64,000 nucleotides of DNA from Hyphomicrobium_A sp963722495 (GTDB lineage: Bacteria > Pseudomonadota > Alphaproteobacteria > Rhizobiales > Hyphomicrobiaceae): NCBI GenBank assembly GCA_963722495.1, contig CAVRND010000013.1, positions 1-64,000 on the forward strand, given 5' to 3'. The notes under the pieces were generated by a model, which was not told the DNA's origin, did not search any database, and saw only the letters and a program-made list of their open reading frames with translations. Position numbers and translations under genes: made by a program. The stretch's first letter is position 1, and each line of letters starts with the position of its first letter. Of this stretch, positions 45,098 through 54,556 are shown in pieces.

Positions 45098-46446
45098 ACG
45101 CTCAAACCACCACCAGCAAACGTCCCGCACGCGAGGCCAAGACCGGGCCGGCGACGGCTTTCATCAATGCCCGCATCATCGATCCGGCGTCGAACCGCGA
45201 CGAGCCCGGCGGCCTCGTCGTGCGCGACGGCCTCATCGCCGACGTCGGGCCCCACTTGCGGCGCAATGCGCCCGATGGCGTCACCGTCATCGACTGCAAA
45301 GGTCATGTGCTGGCGCCGGGCCTCATCGACGCGCAGGTGTTCACCGGCGAGCCGGGCTTTGAGCATCGCGAAACGCTCAAAACCGCGAGCCATGCGGCGG
45401 CCGCCGGCGGCGTCACGACCATGGTCGTCATGCCGGAGACCAACCCGGTCATCGATCAGGTGGCGCTTGTCGACTTCATCCAGCGGCGCGCGCGCGACAA
45501 CGCCATCGTCCACGTCCACACGATGGCGGCGATGACAAAGGGCCTCAAGGGCGAGGAGATGACTGAGATCGGCCTGCTCAAGCGGGCCGGCGCCATCGCT
45601 TTTTCGAACGGCAAGGCTTCCGTCGCCAACACGCGCGTGATGCGCAACATTCTGCTCTACGCTAAAGATTTCGGCGCCCTGATCGTACATCATACCGAGG
45701 ACCCCTATCTCGCCTCAAGCGGGGCGATGAACTCCGGCGAGGTGGCGGCACGCCTGGGTCTGCCCGGCGTGCCGAAGGCCTCCGAGACCATCATGCTGGA
45801 GCGCGACGTGCGGCTCGTCGAGATGACGCGCGGGCGCTACCACGCGGCGACCATCAGCTGCGCCGAAAGCCTCGAGGTGGTCCGCAACGCCAAGGCGCGC
45901 AAGCTGCCCGTCACCTGCGGGGTATCGATCAATCACCTGACGCTGAACGAAAACGACATCGGCCCCTACCGCACGTTCTTCAAGATGCGTCCCCCACTGC
46001 GCAGCGACGACGACCGCGCGGCGATGATCCGCGGCCTGGCCTCGGGCGACATCGACATCATCGTCTCCAGCCACGACCCGCAGGATGCCGACGACAAGCG
46101 GCGCCCGTTCGCCGAGGCAACCGACGGAGCTGTCGGTCTGGAAACGCTGCTGTCGGCCGCACTGCGCCTGCATCACTCCGGCGAGCTGCCGCTACTAACG
46201 ATCCTGCGGGCGCTGACGATCAATCCCGCCAAGCTACTCGGGCTGCATTCCGGCAAGCTGACCAAGGGCGCCATCGCCGACATCATCCTGTTCGACCCCG
46301 GCGAGCCGTGGGTGGTGAACAAGGACTTGCTCCGCTCACGCTCCAAAAACACGCCGTTCGACGAGAGCCGGATGCAGGGCCGCGTGCTGCGCACTCTGGT
46401 TGCGGGGGAAACGGTCTACCAGTACCCTGCGGCCGAGCGGAGCTGA
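45094..46446 (+). CDS. pyrC: Dihydroorotase-like PyrC', lacking the metal-binding HxH
   Basis: A 450-residue amidohydrolase-fold protein coupled to pyrB (ATGA overlap). The expected DxHxH at the end of strand 1 reads LAPGLIDAQVFTGEPG: both histidines are replaced. FGALIVHHTEDP is kept, but the C-terminal metal/acid motif reads SSHDPQDADDKRRPF. This is the alphaproteobacterial type, in which a pseudo-dihydroorotase probably supports ATCase assembly and another pyrC does the chemistry. I infer it is catalytically weak or inactive. INHLTLNENDIGPYRTFFKM and FDPGEPWVVNKDLLRS are normal for the family. Confidence 0.9.
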   Translation: MNAQTTTSKRPAREAKTGPATAFINARIIDPASNRDEPGGLVVRDGLIADVGPHLRRNAPDGVTVIDCKGHVLAPGLIDAQVFTGEPGFEHRETLKTASHAAAAGGVTTMVVMPETNPVIDQVALVDFIQRRARDNAIVHVHTMAAMTKGLKGEEMTEIGLLKRAGAIAFSNGKASVANTRVMRNILLYAKDFGALIVHHTEDPYLASSGAMNSGEVAARLGLPGVPKASETIMLERDVRLVEMTRGRYHAATISCAESLEVVRNAKARKLPVTCGVSINHLTLNENDIGPYRTFFKMRPPLRSDDDRAAMIRGLASGDIDIIVSSHDPQDADDKRRPFAEATDGAVGLETLLSAALRLHHSGELPLLTILRALTINPAKLLGLHSGKLTKGAIADIILFDPGEPWVVNKDLLRSRSKNTPFDESRMQGRVLRTLVAGETVYQYPAAERS

Positions 46447-46473
46447 GCTCCGCAAGGGGACCGGCGCGCGGCC

Positions 46474-47091
46474 ATGGACGTCTTGTTCAATACTCATACG
46501 CTGATCGCGATTGCGGTCGGCTACCTGCTTGGCTCCATCCCCTTCGGCTACCTGCTGACGCGCGCCGCCGGGCTCGGCGATGTACGCAACGTCGGCTCGG
46601 GCAACATCGGCGCCACCAACGTCCTGCGCACCGGGCACAAGGGGCTCGCCGCGCTCACCCTGCTGCTCGACGCCCTCAAGGGCACCGCGGCGGTGCTGAT
46701 CGGGCACTGGATCGGAGCGGCGGGCGGCGTCGCGATCCTCGCCTCGTTGCTGGCCGGCCTTGCCGCCTTCCTCGGCCACGTGTTTCCGGTCTGGCTCGGG
46801 TTCCGCGGCGGCAAGGGCGTCGCCACCTACATCGGCGTGCTGCTCGGCGTCGACTGGCGGGCCGCGCTCGCCTTTTGCGGCATCTGGCTGCTGGTGGCGG
46901 TGCTGACGCGCTACTCGTCGCTGTCGGCGCTGATCGCGGCGCTGATCACGCCCATCGGGCTGTTCGCCTTTGCCGACCACGCCACGGCGCTTCTCGCGGC
47001 GGTCCTGTCGGCGCTGCTGATCTACAAGCACCGCACCAACATCCGCCGTCTCGCGGCCGGAGAGGAGCCGAGGATCGGTGCCAAGGCGTGA
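46474..47091 (+). CDS. plsY: Glycerol-3-phosphate acyltransferase PlsY
   Basis: A 205-residue five-helix membrane enzyme that uses acyl-phosphate to make lysophosphatidate. Three conserved loops are present: IPFGYLLTRAAGL with VGSGNIGATNVLRTGHKGLA (phosphate-binding), FLGHVFPVWLGFRGGKGVAT (catalytic His/Lys region), and YKHRTNIRRLAAGEE near the C-terminus. It starts 28 bp after pyrC' and overlaps dprA by 14 bp, so the four genes pyrB-pyrC'-plsY-dprA are probably one operon. Confidence 0.95.
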   Translation: MDVLFNTHTLIAIAVGYLLGSIPFGYLLTRAAGLGDVRNVGSGNIGATNVLRTGHKGLAALTLLLDALKGTAAVLIGHWIGAAGGVAILASLLAGLAAFLGHVFPVWLGFRGGKGVATYIGVLLGVDWRAALAFCGIWLLVAVLTRYSSLSALIAALITPIGLFAFADHATALLAAVLSALLIYKHRTNIRRLAAGEEPRIGAKA

Positions 47092-48223
47092 TCCCGAGCA
47101 GCCGAAGACCGGCACGACGCTGACCGACGCGGAGCGCATTGCCGCGCTGCGGCTCATCCGCTCCGAGAACGTCGGGCCGGTCACCTTCCGCGAACTCCTG
47201 AAACACTACGGCAGCGCCGAAGCCGCACTTGAGGCAGTGCCGGAGCTGTCGCGCCGTGGCGGCTACCGGCGCGCCATCCAGCTTTGTCCGCGCGAAGAGG
47301 CGGAGGCCGAGCTCCGCTGTGCGCAGGATAACGGCGCGCAACTTTTGTTCGTCGGCGAAGCACAGTACCCGGTGCCGCTTGCCGCGCTCGAAGCGCCGCC
47401 GCCGCTGCTCTACGTGAAGGGCGACGCGAGCCTGCTGCAACGGCCGACCATCGCCATCGTCGGCGCCCGGCAATGCTCGGCCGCCGGCGCCAAGCTGGCG
47501 CGCCTGTTCGCGCATGAGATCGGGCGCGCGGGCTTCGTCATCGCCTCGGGCCTGGCGCGCGGCATCGACGGCCAGGCGCACGAAGCCGCCCTGGATACCG
47601 GAACCATTGCGGTGCTGGCCGGCGGGCTCGACAACATCTATCCGCCCGAGCACGAGGAGCTGCAGCGCACGATCGGCGAGCGCGGCTGTCTCGTCAGCGA
47701 AATGCCGTTCGGATTTACGCCGCGCGGGCAGGATTTTCCGCGCCGCAACCGCATCGTGTCGGGATTGTCGCTGGGCGTCGTCATTGTCGAGGCGGCGCGC
47801 CGCTCGGGCAGCCTCGTAACCGCGCGGCTGGCGGCGGAGCAGGGTCGCGAGGTGTTCGCCATCCCCGGCCATCCGCTCGACCCGCGCGCCGAAGGCACCA
47901 ACAAGCTGCTGAAATCCGGCGCCACGCTGGTGACGGAGCCCGAGGACGTGCTGTCGGCGCTGACGCCTTTGACGCGTGCCCCGGCACGTCAGCTGCGCGA
48001 AGAGCCCGCGCCACCACCGGTCGCACCATCCCCGCCGCTCTCCGAGCACGACCGAGATCGCGTCGTCGCCGCGCTCGGTCCCGCGCCGGTCGATATTGAC
48101 AGCCTGGCGCGCGGAACCGGCCTCAGCAGCCGCAGCGTGCAGATCGCCCTGATGGAGTTGGCGCTCGCCGGGCGCATCGAACGGCACGGCGGCGGCATGG
48201 TCTCGCTCGCGCCCAGCGGCTGA
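47078..48223 (+). CDS. dprA: DNA-processing protein DprA
   Basis: A 381-residue single-stranded-DNA-binding protein that loads RecA on incoming DNA. An N-terminal HhH-like part (LRLIRSENVGPVTFRELLKH), the Rossmann-like core TIAIVGARQCSAAGAKLARL, GFVIASGLARGIDGQAHEAA, MPFGFTPRGQDFPRRNRIVS and IPGHPLDPRAEGTNKLLKSG, then a C-terminal winged-helix DprA_WH (ALGPAPVDIDSLARGTGLSS). GTG start at 47078 inside the plsY end with GAGGAG upstream. Natural transformation or simply recombination is implied, but no com genes are in view. Confidence 0.95.
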   Translation: MPRRDPEQPKTGTTLTDAERIAALRLIRSENVGPVTFRELLKHYGSAEAALEAVPELSRRGGYRRAIQLCPREEAEAELRCAQDNGAQLLFVGEAQYPVPLAALEAPPPLLYVKGDASLLQRPTIAIVGARQCSAAGAKLARLFAHEIGRAGFVIASGLARGIDGQAHEAALDTGTIAVLAGGLDNIYPPEHEELQRTIGERGCLVSEMPFGFTPRGQDFPRRNRIVSGLSLGVVIVEAARRSGSLVTARLAAEQGREVFAIPGHPLDPRAEGTNKLLKSGATLVTEPEDVLSALTPLTRAPARQLREEPAPPPVAPSPPLSEHDRDRVVAALGPAPVDIDSLARGTGLSSRSVQIALMELALAGRIERHGGGMVSLAPSG

Positions 48224-48241
48224 TACGCAAGCGCCCTCTCC

Positions 48242-48439
48242 TCAGCGCCGCTTCTCTTCACTTTGGATGCGGGCTTCTGTCAGGGCCGCAGCCAGGATGG
48301 CCGACAGAGTTCGCTGCCCCGACCTGTCAGCCAGGTGTTTCAGCTCAACGATAAGGTCACATAGATAGTTGAGGCTTTGAGCGCTGCCGATGGCCGCTTT
48401 GGGCTCGGAACCACCATTCGGGTCATGCGGGCCTGCCAT
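48242..48439 (-). CDS. Hypothetical small helical protein
   Basis: A 65-residue product. The core LNYLCDLIVELKHLADRSGQ and LSAILAAALTEARIQSEEKR forms two amphipathic helices after a hydrophilic start. Proteins of this size and pattern recur in Hyphomicrobiales as unannotated genes. No function is evident. It converges on dprA with 18 bp between stops. Confidence 0.55.
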   Translation of the reverse strand: MAGPHDPNGGSEPKAAIGSAQSLNYLCDLIVELKHLADRSGQRTLSAILAAALTEARIQSEEKRR

Positions 48440-48682
48440 TCGCGCGTGCGCCCCACCAGCTGGACAACCTCAGAGGGTGGTAAATAACATTCACAACCTA
48501 TGATCGCAATAGCCGATGAACGCGCGCCTTACGGGAGGCCGGTTTGACACCGCCACATTCCTCTCCCATGTTCCCCCGCCGAAACGCACGCCCGGAATAT
48601 TACCGGACGCCGAGGGCCGACGGCGGCCCTAAGCCCCGTTTGCGGGCCCCCCTGTCGAGCGGCGCCAGCTGAAAGTCCATAG

Positions 48683-51412
48683 ATGAACGTCGTAATCGTT
48701 GAATCGGCTGCCAAGGCCAAGACCATCAACAAGTACCTGGGCAGCGGTTACAAGGTGATCGCTTCGTTCGGCCATGTGCGCGATTTGCCGGCCAAGAATG
48801 GCTCGGTGGAGCCCGACAAAGACTTCGAGATGCACTGGGACGTCGATCCTAAGTCTCAGAAAATCATGAAGGAAATCGCGGACGCGGTCAAAAAGGCCGA
48901 CAAGCTCATCCTCGCCACCGACCCTGATCGCGAAGGCGAGGCGATCTCCTGGCACATCCTGCAGATCCTCGAGCAGAAGAAGGCGCTGAAGAAGGACACC
49001 CTCGTCGAGCGCGTCGCCTTCAACGCCGTCACCAAGCAGGCCATCCTCACCGCGCTGAGCGAGCCCCGCCAGATCGACGGGCCGCTCGTTTCCGCCTATT
49101 TGGCGCGCCGCGCCCTCGACTATCTCGTCGGATTCACCCTGTCGCCGGTGCTGTGGCGTAAGTTGCCGGGCGCCCGCTCGGCGGGCCGCGTGCAGTCCGT
49201 CGCGCTGCGCCTCGTTTGCGACCGCGAGGCCGAGATCGAGGCCTTCCGCACCGACGAGTACTGGACCATCGACGCCGTGATGGCGACCGGCAAGGGCGAG
49301 GAATTCCCGGCCCGCCTCAACGCCATCGACGGGACGACGCTGAAGAAGCTCGACATCAAGAAGGGCGATGAAGCCAACGCCATCAAGGCCGCCATCGAGA
49401 AGGGCGACTTCAAGATCGTCTCCGTCGACAAGAAAGGCGTGAAACGGAACCCCTACGCGCCGTTCGCCACCTCGACGCTACAGATGGACGCCTCACGCAA
49501 GCTCGGCTTCTCGGCGAAGCAGACGATGCAGGTCGCCCAGCGTCTCTATGAAGGTGTGGACATCGGCGGCGAAACCGTCGGTCTCATCACCTATATGCGA
49601 ACCGACGGCGTCACCATCGTGTCGGAGGCGATCAGCGCCATCCGCGGCCTCATTGCGCGCGAGTACTCGCAAAAGTTCGTGGCGCCGTTCATCCGCGAAT
49701 ACAAGACCAAGGCGAAGAATGCCCAGGAGGCGCACGAAGCCATCCGTCCGACCGAGGTCTCACGCAAACCGTCCGACGTTGCCAAGTATCTCGAGAAGGA
49801 CCAGGCGCGGCTCTATGAGCTGATCTGGAAGCGCGCCGTCGCCAGCCAGATGGCCTCGGCCGAGGTCGAGCAGACGACGGCCGACATCGAAGTGAAGGGC
49901 CGCGACGGCAAGACGTACACGCTGCGCGCCACCGGCTCCGTCATCCAGTTCGAGGGCTTCCTCAAGGTCTACGAGGAAGGCCGCGACGACCGCCCGCAAT
50001 CTGCCAAGGGCAAGGACGATGTCCAGCCCGACGAAGACACGACCCGCCGCCTGCCGGCGCTGTCGCAGGGCGACAAGGTCACCGACCGCTCGATCGAGGC
50101 CGAGCAGCATTTCACGCAGCCGCCGCCGCGCTATTCCGAGGCGACGCTGGTCAAGAAGATGGAAGAGCTCGGCATCGGGCGTCCGTCGACCTATGCCTCG
50201 ACGCTGGCCGTGCTGCAGGAGCGCGATTACGTCCGCGTCGACAAGAAGCGCCTCATCCCCGAGGACAAGGGACGGCTCGTCATCGCCTTCCTCGAAGGCT
50301 TCTTCAAGCGCTACGTCGAGTACGATTTCACCGCCGACCTCGAGGAAAAGCTCGACCTCATCTCGGACGGCAAGCTGGCCTGGAAAGATGTGCTGCGCGA
50401 CTTCTGGAAAGAGTTCACCGGCTCGGTCGACGACATCAAGGATCTGCGCGTCGGCGAGGTGCTCGAAGCGCTGAACGAGATCCTTGGCCCGCACATCTTC
50501 CCAGCGCGCGAGGACGGCTCCGATCCGCGCACGTGCCCGTCGTGCAAGGCAGGCCGCCTCAGCCTCAAGATCTCCGGCAAGTACGGCGCCTTCATCGGCT
50601 GCGGAAACTATCCCGAGTGCCGCTACACGCGGCAGCTCAGCGATGTCGGCAACGGCGACGGCGAGGCGGTGAGCCCGGATGGCAAGCTGCTCGGCTATGA
50701 CCCGGAGGGCGGCCTTGCCGTGACGCTGCGCACCGGACGCTTTGGACCCTACGTACAGCTCGGCGAGGGCTCCGAGGACGAGAAGCCGAAGCGGTCGAGC
50801 CTGCCGAAGGGCGTCGATGCGGGCTCGGTCGATCTCGAGTACGCGCTGAAGCTGCTGTCGCTGCCGCGCGCGGTCGGACTGCATCCCGAATCCGGCAAGC
50901 CGATCACCGCCGGCCTCGGCCGCTACGGGCCATTCATCCTGCATGATGGCATGTACGCCAACGTCGACGGCATCGAGGAAGTGTTCAGCGTCGGCGTCAA
51001 CCGCGCCGTCGCTCTGCTGGCCGAGAAGGCTGCCGGCAACAAGAGCCGTTTCCAGCGCGCCAAGCCGACGGTCCTCAAGGATCTCGGCGAGCACCCCGAC
51101 GGCGGCGGCAAGATCGAAGTCCTGTCCGGCCGCTATGGACCGTACGTGAAGCACGGCGACGTCAACGCCACGCTTCCCAACGGCAAGGATCCGGCGGCGA
51201 TCAGCGTTGCCGAAGCGGTCGAGCTCATCGCCGCGCGTGCCGCAAAGGGCCCGTCGAAAAAGAAGAAGCCTGTGCGCAAAGCCGCCGGCGACGGCAAGGC
51301 GGCGGCGAAAGGTGCAAAGTCAGGCAAGGCATCTGGCAAGGCTGCATCGGGCAAGGCGGCGAAGGGACGTTCCGCCAAGCCGAAGCGCGAACCGGCCGAC
51401 GCGGAGTCTTAA
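48683..51412 (+). CDS. topA: DNA topoisomerase I
   Basis: A 909-residue type IA enzyme relaxing negative supercoils. TOPRIM domain: VVIVESAAKAKTINKYLGSG and LATDPDREGEAISWHI (DxD metal site). Active-site Tyr in GLITYMRTDGVTIVSEAI. RPSTYASTLAVLQERDYV lies in the gate domain. One C4 zinc finger (CPSCKAGRLSLKISG then CGNYPECRYT) is followed by zinc-ribbon-like repeats without cysteines (RTGRFGPYVQLGEG, RYGPFILHDGMYANVDG, RYGPYVKHGDVNATLP). The last about 50 residues are Lys/Ala-rich, presumably a DNA-binding tail. Confidence 0.98.
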   Translation: MNVVIVESAAKAKTINKYLGSGYKVIASFGHVRDLPAKNGSVEPDKDFEMHWDVDPKSQKIMKEIADAVKKADKLILATDPDREGEAISWHILQILEQKKALKKDTLVERVAFNAVTKQAILTALSEPRQIDGPLVSAYLARRALDYLVGFTLSPVLWRKLPGARSAGRVQSVALRLVCDREAEIEAFRTDEYWTIDAVMATGKGEEFPARLNAIDGTTLKKLDIKKGDEANAIKAAIEKGDFKIVSVDKKGVKRNPYAPFATSTLQMDASRKLGFSAKQTMQVAQRLYEGVDIGGETVGLITYMRTDGVTIVSEAISAIRGLIAREYSQKFVAPFIREYKTKAKNAQEAHEAIRPTEVSRKPSDVAKYLEKDQARLYELIWKRAVASQMASAEVEQTTADIEVKGRDGKTYTLRATGSVIQFEGFLKVYEEGRDDRPQSAKGKDDVQPDEDTTRRLPALSQGDKVTDRSIEAEQHFTQPPPRYSEATLVKKMEELGIGRPSTYASTLAVLQERDYVRVDKKRLIPEDKGRLVIAFLEGFFKRYVEYDFTADLEEKLDLISDGKLAWKDVLRDFWKEFTGSVDDIKDLRVGEVLEALNEILGPHIFPAREDGSDPRTCPSCKAGRLSLKISGKYGAFIGCGNYPECRYTRQLSDVGNGDGEAVSPDGKLLGYDPEGGLAVTLRTGRFGPYVQLGEGSEDEKPKRSSLPKGVDAGSVDLEYALKLLSLPRAVGLHPESGKPITAGLGRYGPFILHDGMYANVDGIEEVFSVGVNRAVALLAEKAAGNKSRFQRAKPTVLKDLGEHPDGGGKIEVLSGRYGPYVKHGDVNATLPNGKDPAAISVAEAVELIAARAAKGPSKKKKPVRKAAGDGKAAAKGAKSGKASGKAASGKAAKGRSAKPKREPADAES

Positions 51413-51446
51413 AACCGCTCAATGACCCCACGACGGGCACGCTGAC

Positions 51447-53738
51447 ATGTCGCGCAGACCGACGAAGGGCATCAAGAAGGGCGGCCCACCCAAGCGCGAG
51501 GGCCTGCCCGGCCGCGACGAGATCCTCGAGTACATCAGGACGTCGCCGACCAAGGTCGGCAAGCGCGAGATCGCGCGCGCGTTCGGCGTGCGCGGCCCGC
51601 AGCGCGTCGAGTTCAATCGCCTGCTCGCCAGCATGACCGAGGAAGGCACGCTGTCGGGCGACCGCAAGAGCCTGCACAAGAAGGGCGGACTGCCGCCGGT
51701 CGCCGTGCTCGAAGTCGTTGGTCGCGACGACGATGGCGACCTCATAGCCAAGCCCGCCGTGTGGGAGGAAAAGGGCGAACGCCCCGAAGTTCTGATCGCG
51801 ACGCGCAACGCGCGCGGGCCAGAGGTCGATATCGAGGCGAGCATCGGCATCGGCGACAGCGTGCTGGCGCGCATCAGCGAGATCGAGCGATCCCGAGCGC
51901 CGGCTATCGCTTCGAGGCCTTCGCCGATCAAGCGGCTGCCGCGCGAGAAGCGCCGCCTGATCGGCATTTTCCGCGCCCATCGCAACGGCGGCGGCAGCAT
52001 CGAGCCCGTCGACCGCAAGCAACTGCGCTCGTGGTCGATCGCCAAGGGCGACGAAGGCGCGGCCAAGGACGGCGATCTCGTGCGCTTCGATCTCGCCAAG
52101 AAGGGACGCTTTAACGTGCCGCAGGCGCGCGTGCTGGAATCGATCGGCAATCCCGACGACCAGCGGCAGATCAGCCTCATCGCCGTGCACAGCCACGGCA
52201 TCCCCGACGATTTCCCCGAAAGCGTGATCAAGGAGAGCGAGGCGCTGGAGCCGCCGACGCTGTCGGGCCGCACCGACCTGCGCCATGTGCCGCTCGTCAC
52301 CATCGATCCGCCCGACGCGCGCGATCACGACGACGCCGTCTACGCCGAGCCCGATACCAGCGGCGGCAACGACGGCGGCTGGGTCGTTCTGGTGGCCATC
52401 GCCGACGTGTCGCATTTCGTGCGACCCGACACCAAGCTCGACCGCGAGGCGCAGCTGCGCGGCAACTCGGTCTATTTCCCCGACCGCGTCGTGCCGATGC
52501 TGCCCGAGCGCATCTCCAACGATCTGTGCTCGCTGCGCGAGGGCGAGAACCGTGCCTGCCTCGTCGTGCGCATGATCTTCGACAAGGACGGCAACAAGCG
52601 CAGCCACGCGTTCATGCGCGCGCTGATGCGCTCCGCCGCCAAGCTTAGCTACCAGGAGGCGCAGGCGGCGATCGACGGCCAGCCTTCCGACAAGGCGGGG
52701 CCGCTGCTGGAGCCCGTTCTGAAGCCGTTGTGGGCGGCATACGCCGCGGTGGCGGCCGCGCGCGACAACCGCCAGCCGCTCGATCTCGATTTGCCGGAGC
52801 GCAAGATCCTGCTCGATGAGCAGGGCCGCGTCGCCAAGGTCGTGACGCCCGAGCGCCTCGCAGCGCACCGGCTGATCGAAGAGTTCATGATCCAGGCCAA
52901 CGTCGCCGCGGCGGAGACGCTGGAGCAGAAGAATACGCCGGTCGTCTACCGCATTCACGATCAGCCCTCGAAGGAGAAGCTGTCGAGCTTGCGCGATTTC
53001 CTCGACACGCTCGGCATGAAGCTGCCGCAGGCATCGACGCTGAAGCCCGGACACTTCAACGGCATCCTCGCGCGCGCCAAGACGCTGCCCGTCGCCGACC
53101 TCATCAACGAGGTGGTGCTGCGCAGCCAGAGCCAGGCCGAGTACAACATCGAGAACATCGGCCACTTCGGCTTGAACCTGCGCCGCTACGCGCACTTTAC
53201 CTCGCCCATTCGCCGCTATGCCGACCTGCTCGTGCATCGCGCGCTGGTGAAGGCGATGCGCCTCGGCGAGGGCGGGCTCGAGGACAGCGAAATCGGACGC
53301 CTGCGCGAGGTCGCGCAACAGATCTCCGATGCGGAACGCCGCGCCATGGCAGCCGAACGCGAAACCGTCGATCGCCTCATCGCCGCGCATCTCTCCGACC
53401 GTATCGGCGCGACGTTCACCGGGCGCATTGCCGGCGTGACGCGCTCGGGCCTGTTCGTGAAATTGAAGGACACCGGCGCCGACGGCTTCGTGCCGGTGTC
53501 ATCGCTGCACAACGATTTCTACAATCACATCGAGGCGCAGCGTGCGCTCGTCGGCAAGCGCACGGGCGAGACATTCATGCTCGGCGACACCGTCGAGGTG
53601 CGGCTCGTCGAGGCCATTCCCTCAGCGGGAGCATTGCGTTTCGAGATGCTGAGTGAAGGCAAGAAAGGCCGCGTTACCGGCGCCTCCCATGCGGGCGATG
53701 GGCAGCGGGAAAAGCGCAACTGGCGTCGGCGCCGGTAG
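51447..53738 (+). CDS. rnr: Ribonuclease R
   Basis: A 763-residue 3'-5' exoribonuclease. An N-terminal winged-helix region (IKKGGPPKREGLPGRDEILE), cold-shock domains, then the RNB catalytic core with VTIDPPDARDHDDAVYAEPD (metal Asp residues), LVAIADVSHFVRPDTKLDRE and FPDRVVPMLPERISNDLCSL; RRYAHFTSPIRRYADLLVHR is the RNB signature. The S1 domain (GATFTGRIAGVTRSGLFVKL) and a basic tail end the protein. It degrades structured RNA in the cytosol. Follows topA by 34 bp, the common alphaproteobacterial order. Confidence 0.97.
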   Translation: MSRRPTKGIKKGGPPKREGLPGRDEILEYIRTSPTKVGKREIARAFGVRGPQRVEFNRLLASMTEEGTLSGDRKSLHKKGGLPPVAVLEVVGRDDDGDLIAKPAVWEEKGERPEVLIATRNARGPEVDIEASIGIGDSVLARISEIERSRAPAIASRPSPIKRLPREKRRLIGIFRAHRNGGGSIEPVDRKQLRSWSIAKGDEGAAKDGDLVRFDLAKKGRFNVPQARVLESIGNPDDQRQISLIAVHSHGIPDDFPESVIKESEALEPPTLSGRTDLRHVPLVTIDPPDARDHDDAVYAEPDTSGGNDGGWVVLVAIADVSHFVRPDTKLDREAQLRGNSVYFPDRVVPMLPERISNDLCSLREGENRACLVVRMIFDKDGNKRSHAFMRALMRSAAKLSYQEAQAAIDGQPSDKAGPLLEPVLKPLWAAYAAVAAARDNRQPLDLDLPERKILLDEQGRVAKVVTPERLAAHRLIEEFMIQANVAAAETLEQKNTPVVYRIHDQPSKEKLSSLRDFLDTLGMKLPQASTLKPGHFNGILARAKTLPVADLINEVVLRSQSQAEYNIENIGHFGLNLRRYAHFTSPIRRYADLLVHRALVKAMRLGEGGLEDSEIGRLREVAQQISDAERRAMAAERETVDRLIAAHLSDRIGATFTGRIAGVTRSGLFVKLKDTGADGFVPVSSLHNDFYNHIEAQRALVGKRTGETFMLGDTVEVRLVEAIPSAGALRFEMLSEGKKGRVTGASHAGDGQREKRNWRRRR

Positions 53739-53824
53739 CGTGCGACGTCGCAGCGGCCACCCCGCCATTGACCCCGCTATGAGCCGTCGCCAAGTGACTG
53801 GAAGACGCACCGGCGAGGACCGCC

Positions 53825-54283
53825 ATGACCGACGAGCCGACAGAACCGACCACATTCTCGGAAGCAGAGCCACCGGCACGCAACGTCATGCAGGCGCTGC
53901 GCCGCGGCGCCGCCCAAAGGTGCCCGGCCTGCGGCAAGGGCAAGCTGTACGGGAAATATCTGAAGGTCGCCGATAGCTGCCCCGCGTGCGGCGAGGAGCT
54001 GCACCATCACCGGGCCGACGACGCGCCGCCTTACTTTACCATCCTGATTGCCGGTCACTTCATCGTCGCGGGCGTGATGATGGTCGAGGACTACTTCCAC
54101 CCGGAATATTGGCTGCACATCGCCATTTGGTTCCCGCTAACCATAGGCCTTTGCCTGTGGATATTGCCCCGCGTGAAGGGCGCGCTGGTAGGCCTGCAGT
54201 GGGCGCTGCGCATGCATGGCTTCGGCGGCCGCGACGACCTCGACCCAGCGCAGCCGGCACCGGAGCCGACGCCCAACGGATAG
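53825..54283 (+). CDS. DUF983 membrane protein
   Basis: A 152-residue protein. A zinc-ribbon-like head has two CxxC pairs (RCPACGKGKLYGKYLKVADS and CPACGEELHHHRADD), followed by two membrane helices (FTILIAGHFIVAGVMMVEDY and HIAIWFPLTIGLCLWILPRV) and a hydrophilic tail. This is the DUF983 family, often near rnr/topA in alphaproteobacteria; function unknown. ATG 53825. Confidence 0.9.
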   Translation: MTDEPTEPTTFSEAEPPARNVMQALRRGAAQRCPACGKGKLYGKYLKVADSCPACGEELHHHRADDAPPYFTILIAGHFIVAGVMMVEDYFHPEYWLHIAIWFPLTIGLCLWILPRVKGALVGLQWALRMHGFGGRDDLDPAQPAPEPTPNG

Positions 54284-54388
54284 GCCCGCGGCGGCGACGT
54301 TGCTTGACACCAAGGCGTTGCTGGCTATGGTGCGCGCTCTCTGCAGCCAGCAGTAAGTTTTCAGCTCCCCGAACCAGGTTCCCCGCTC

Positions 54389-54556
54389 ATGGCCAAGCCC
54401 GTAACGCAGAAGATCAAGCTGCTTTCGACCGCCGGCACGGGGTTCTTTTACGTGACGAAGAAGAACCCGCGCACGAGCACCGAGAAGCTGGTGTTCAAGA
54501 AGTACGACCCGGTCGTCAAGAAGCACGTCGAGTTCAAAGAGACCAAGATCAAGTAG
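54389..54556 (+). CDS. rpmG: 50S ribosomal protein L33
   Basis: A 55-residue L33: MAKPVTQKIKLLSTAGTGFF, YVTKKNPRTSTEKLVFKKYD and the end KKHVEFKETKIK. It is the zinc-free (C-) form, with no CxxC pairs, so it stays functional in zinc shortage. ATG 54389. It is located 105 bp after the DUF983 gene. Confidence 0.97.
   Translation: MAKPVTQKIKLLSTAGTGFFYVTKKNPRTSTEKLVFKKYDPVVKKHVEFKETKIK

Noticed and set aside
51225..53390. 721-residue open frame on the minus strand
   Set aside because: Shadow of rnr and the topA end. GC-rich codons on one strand leave long open frames on the other.
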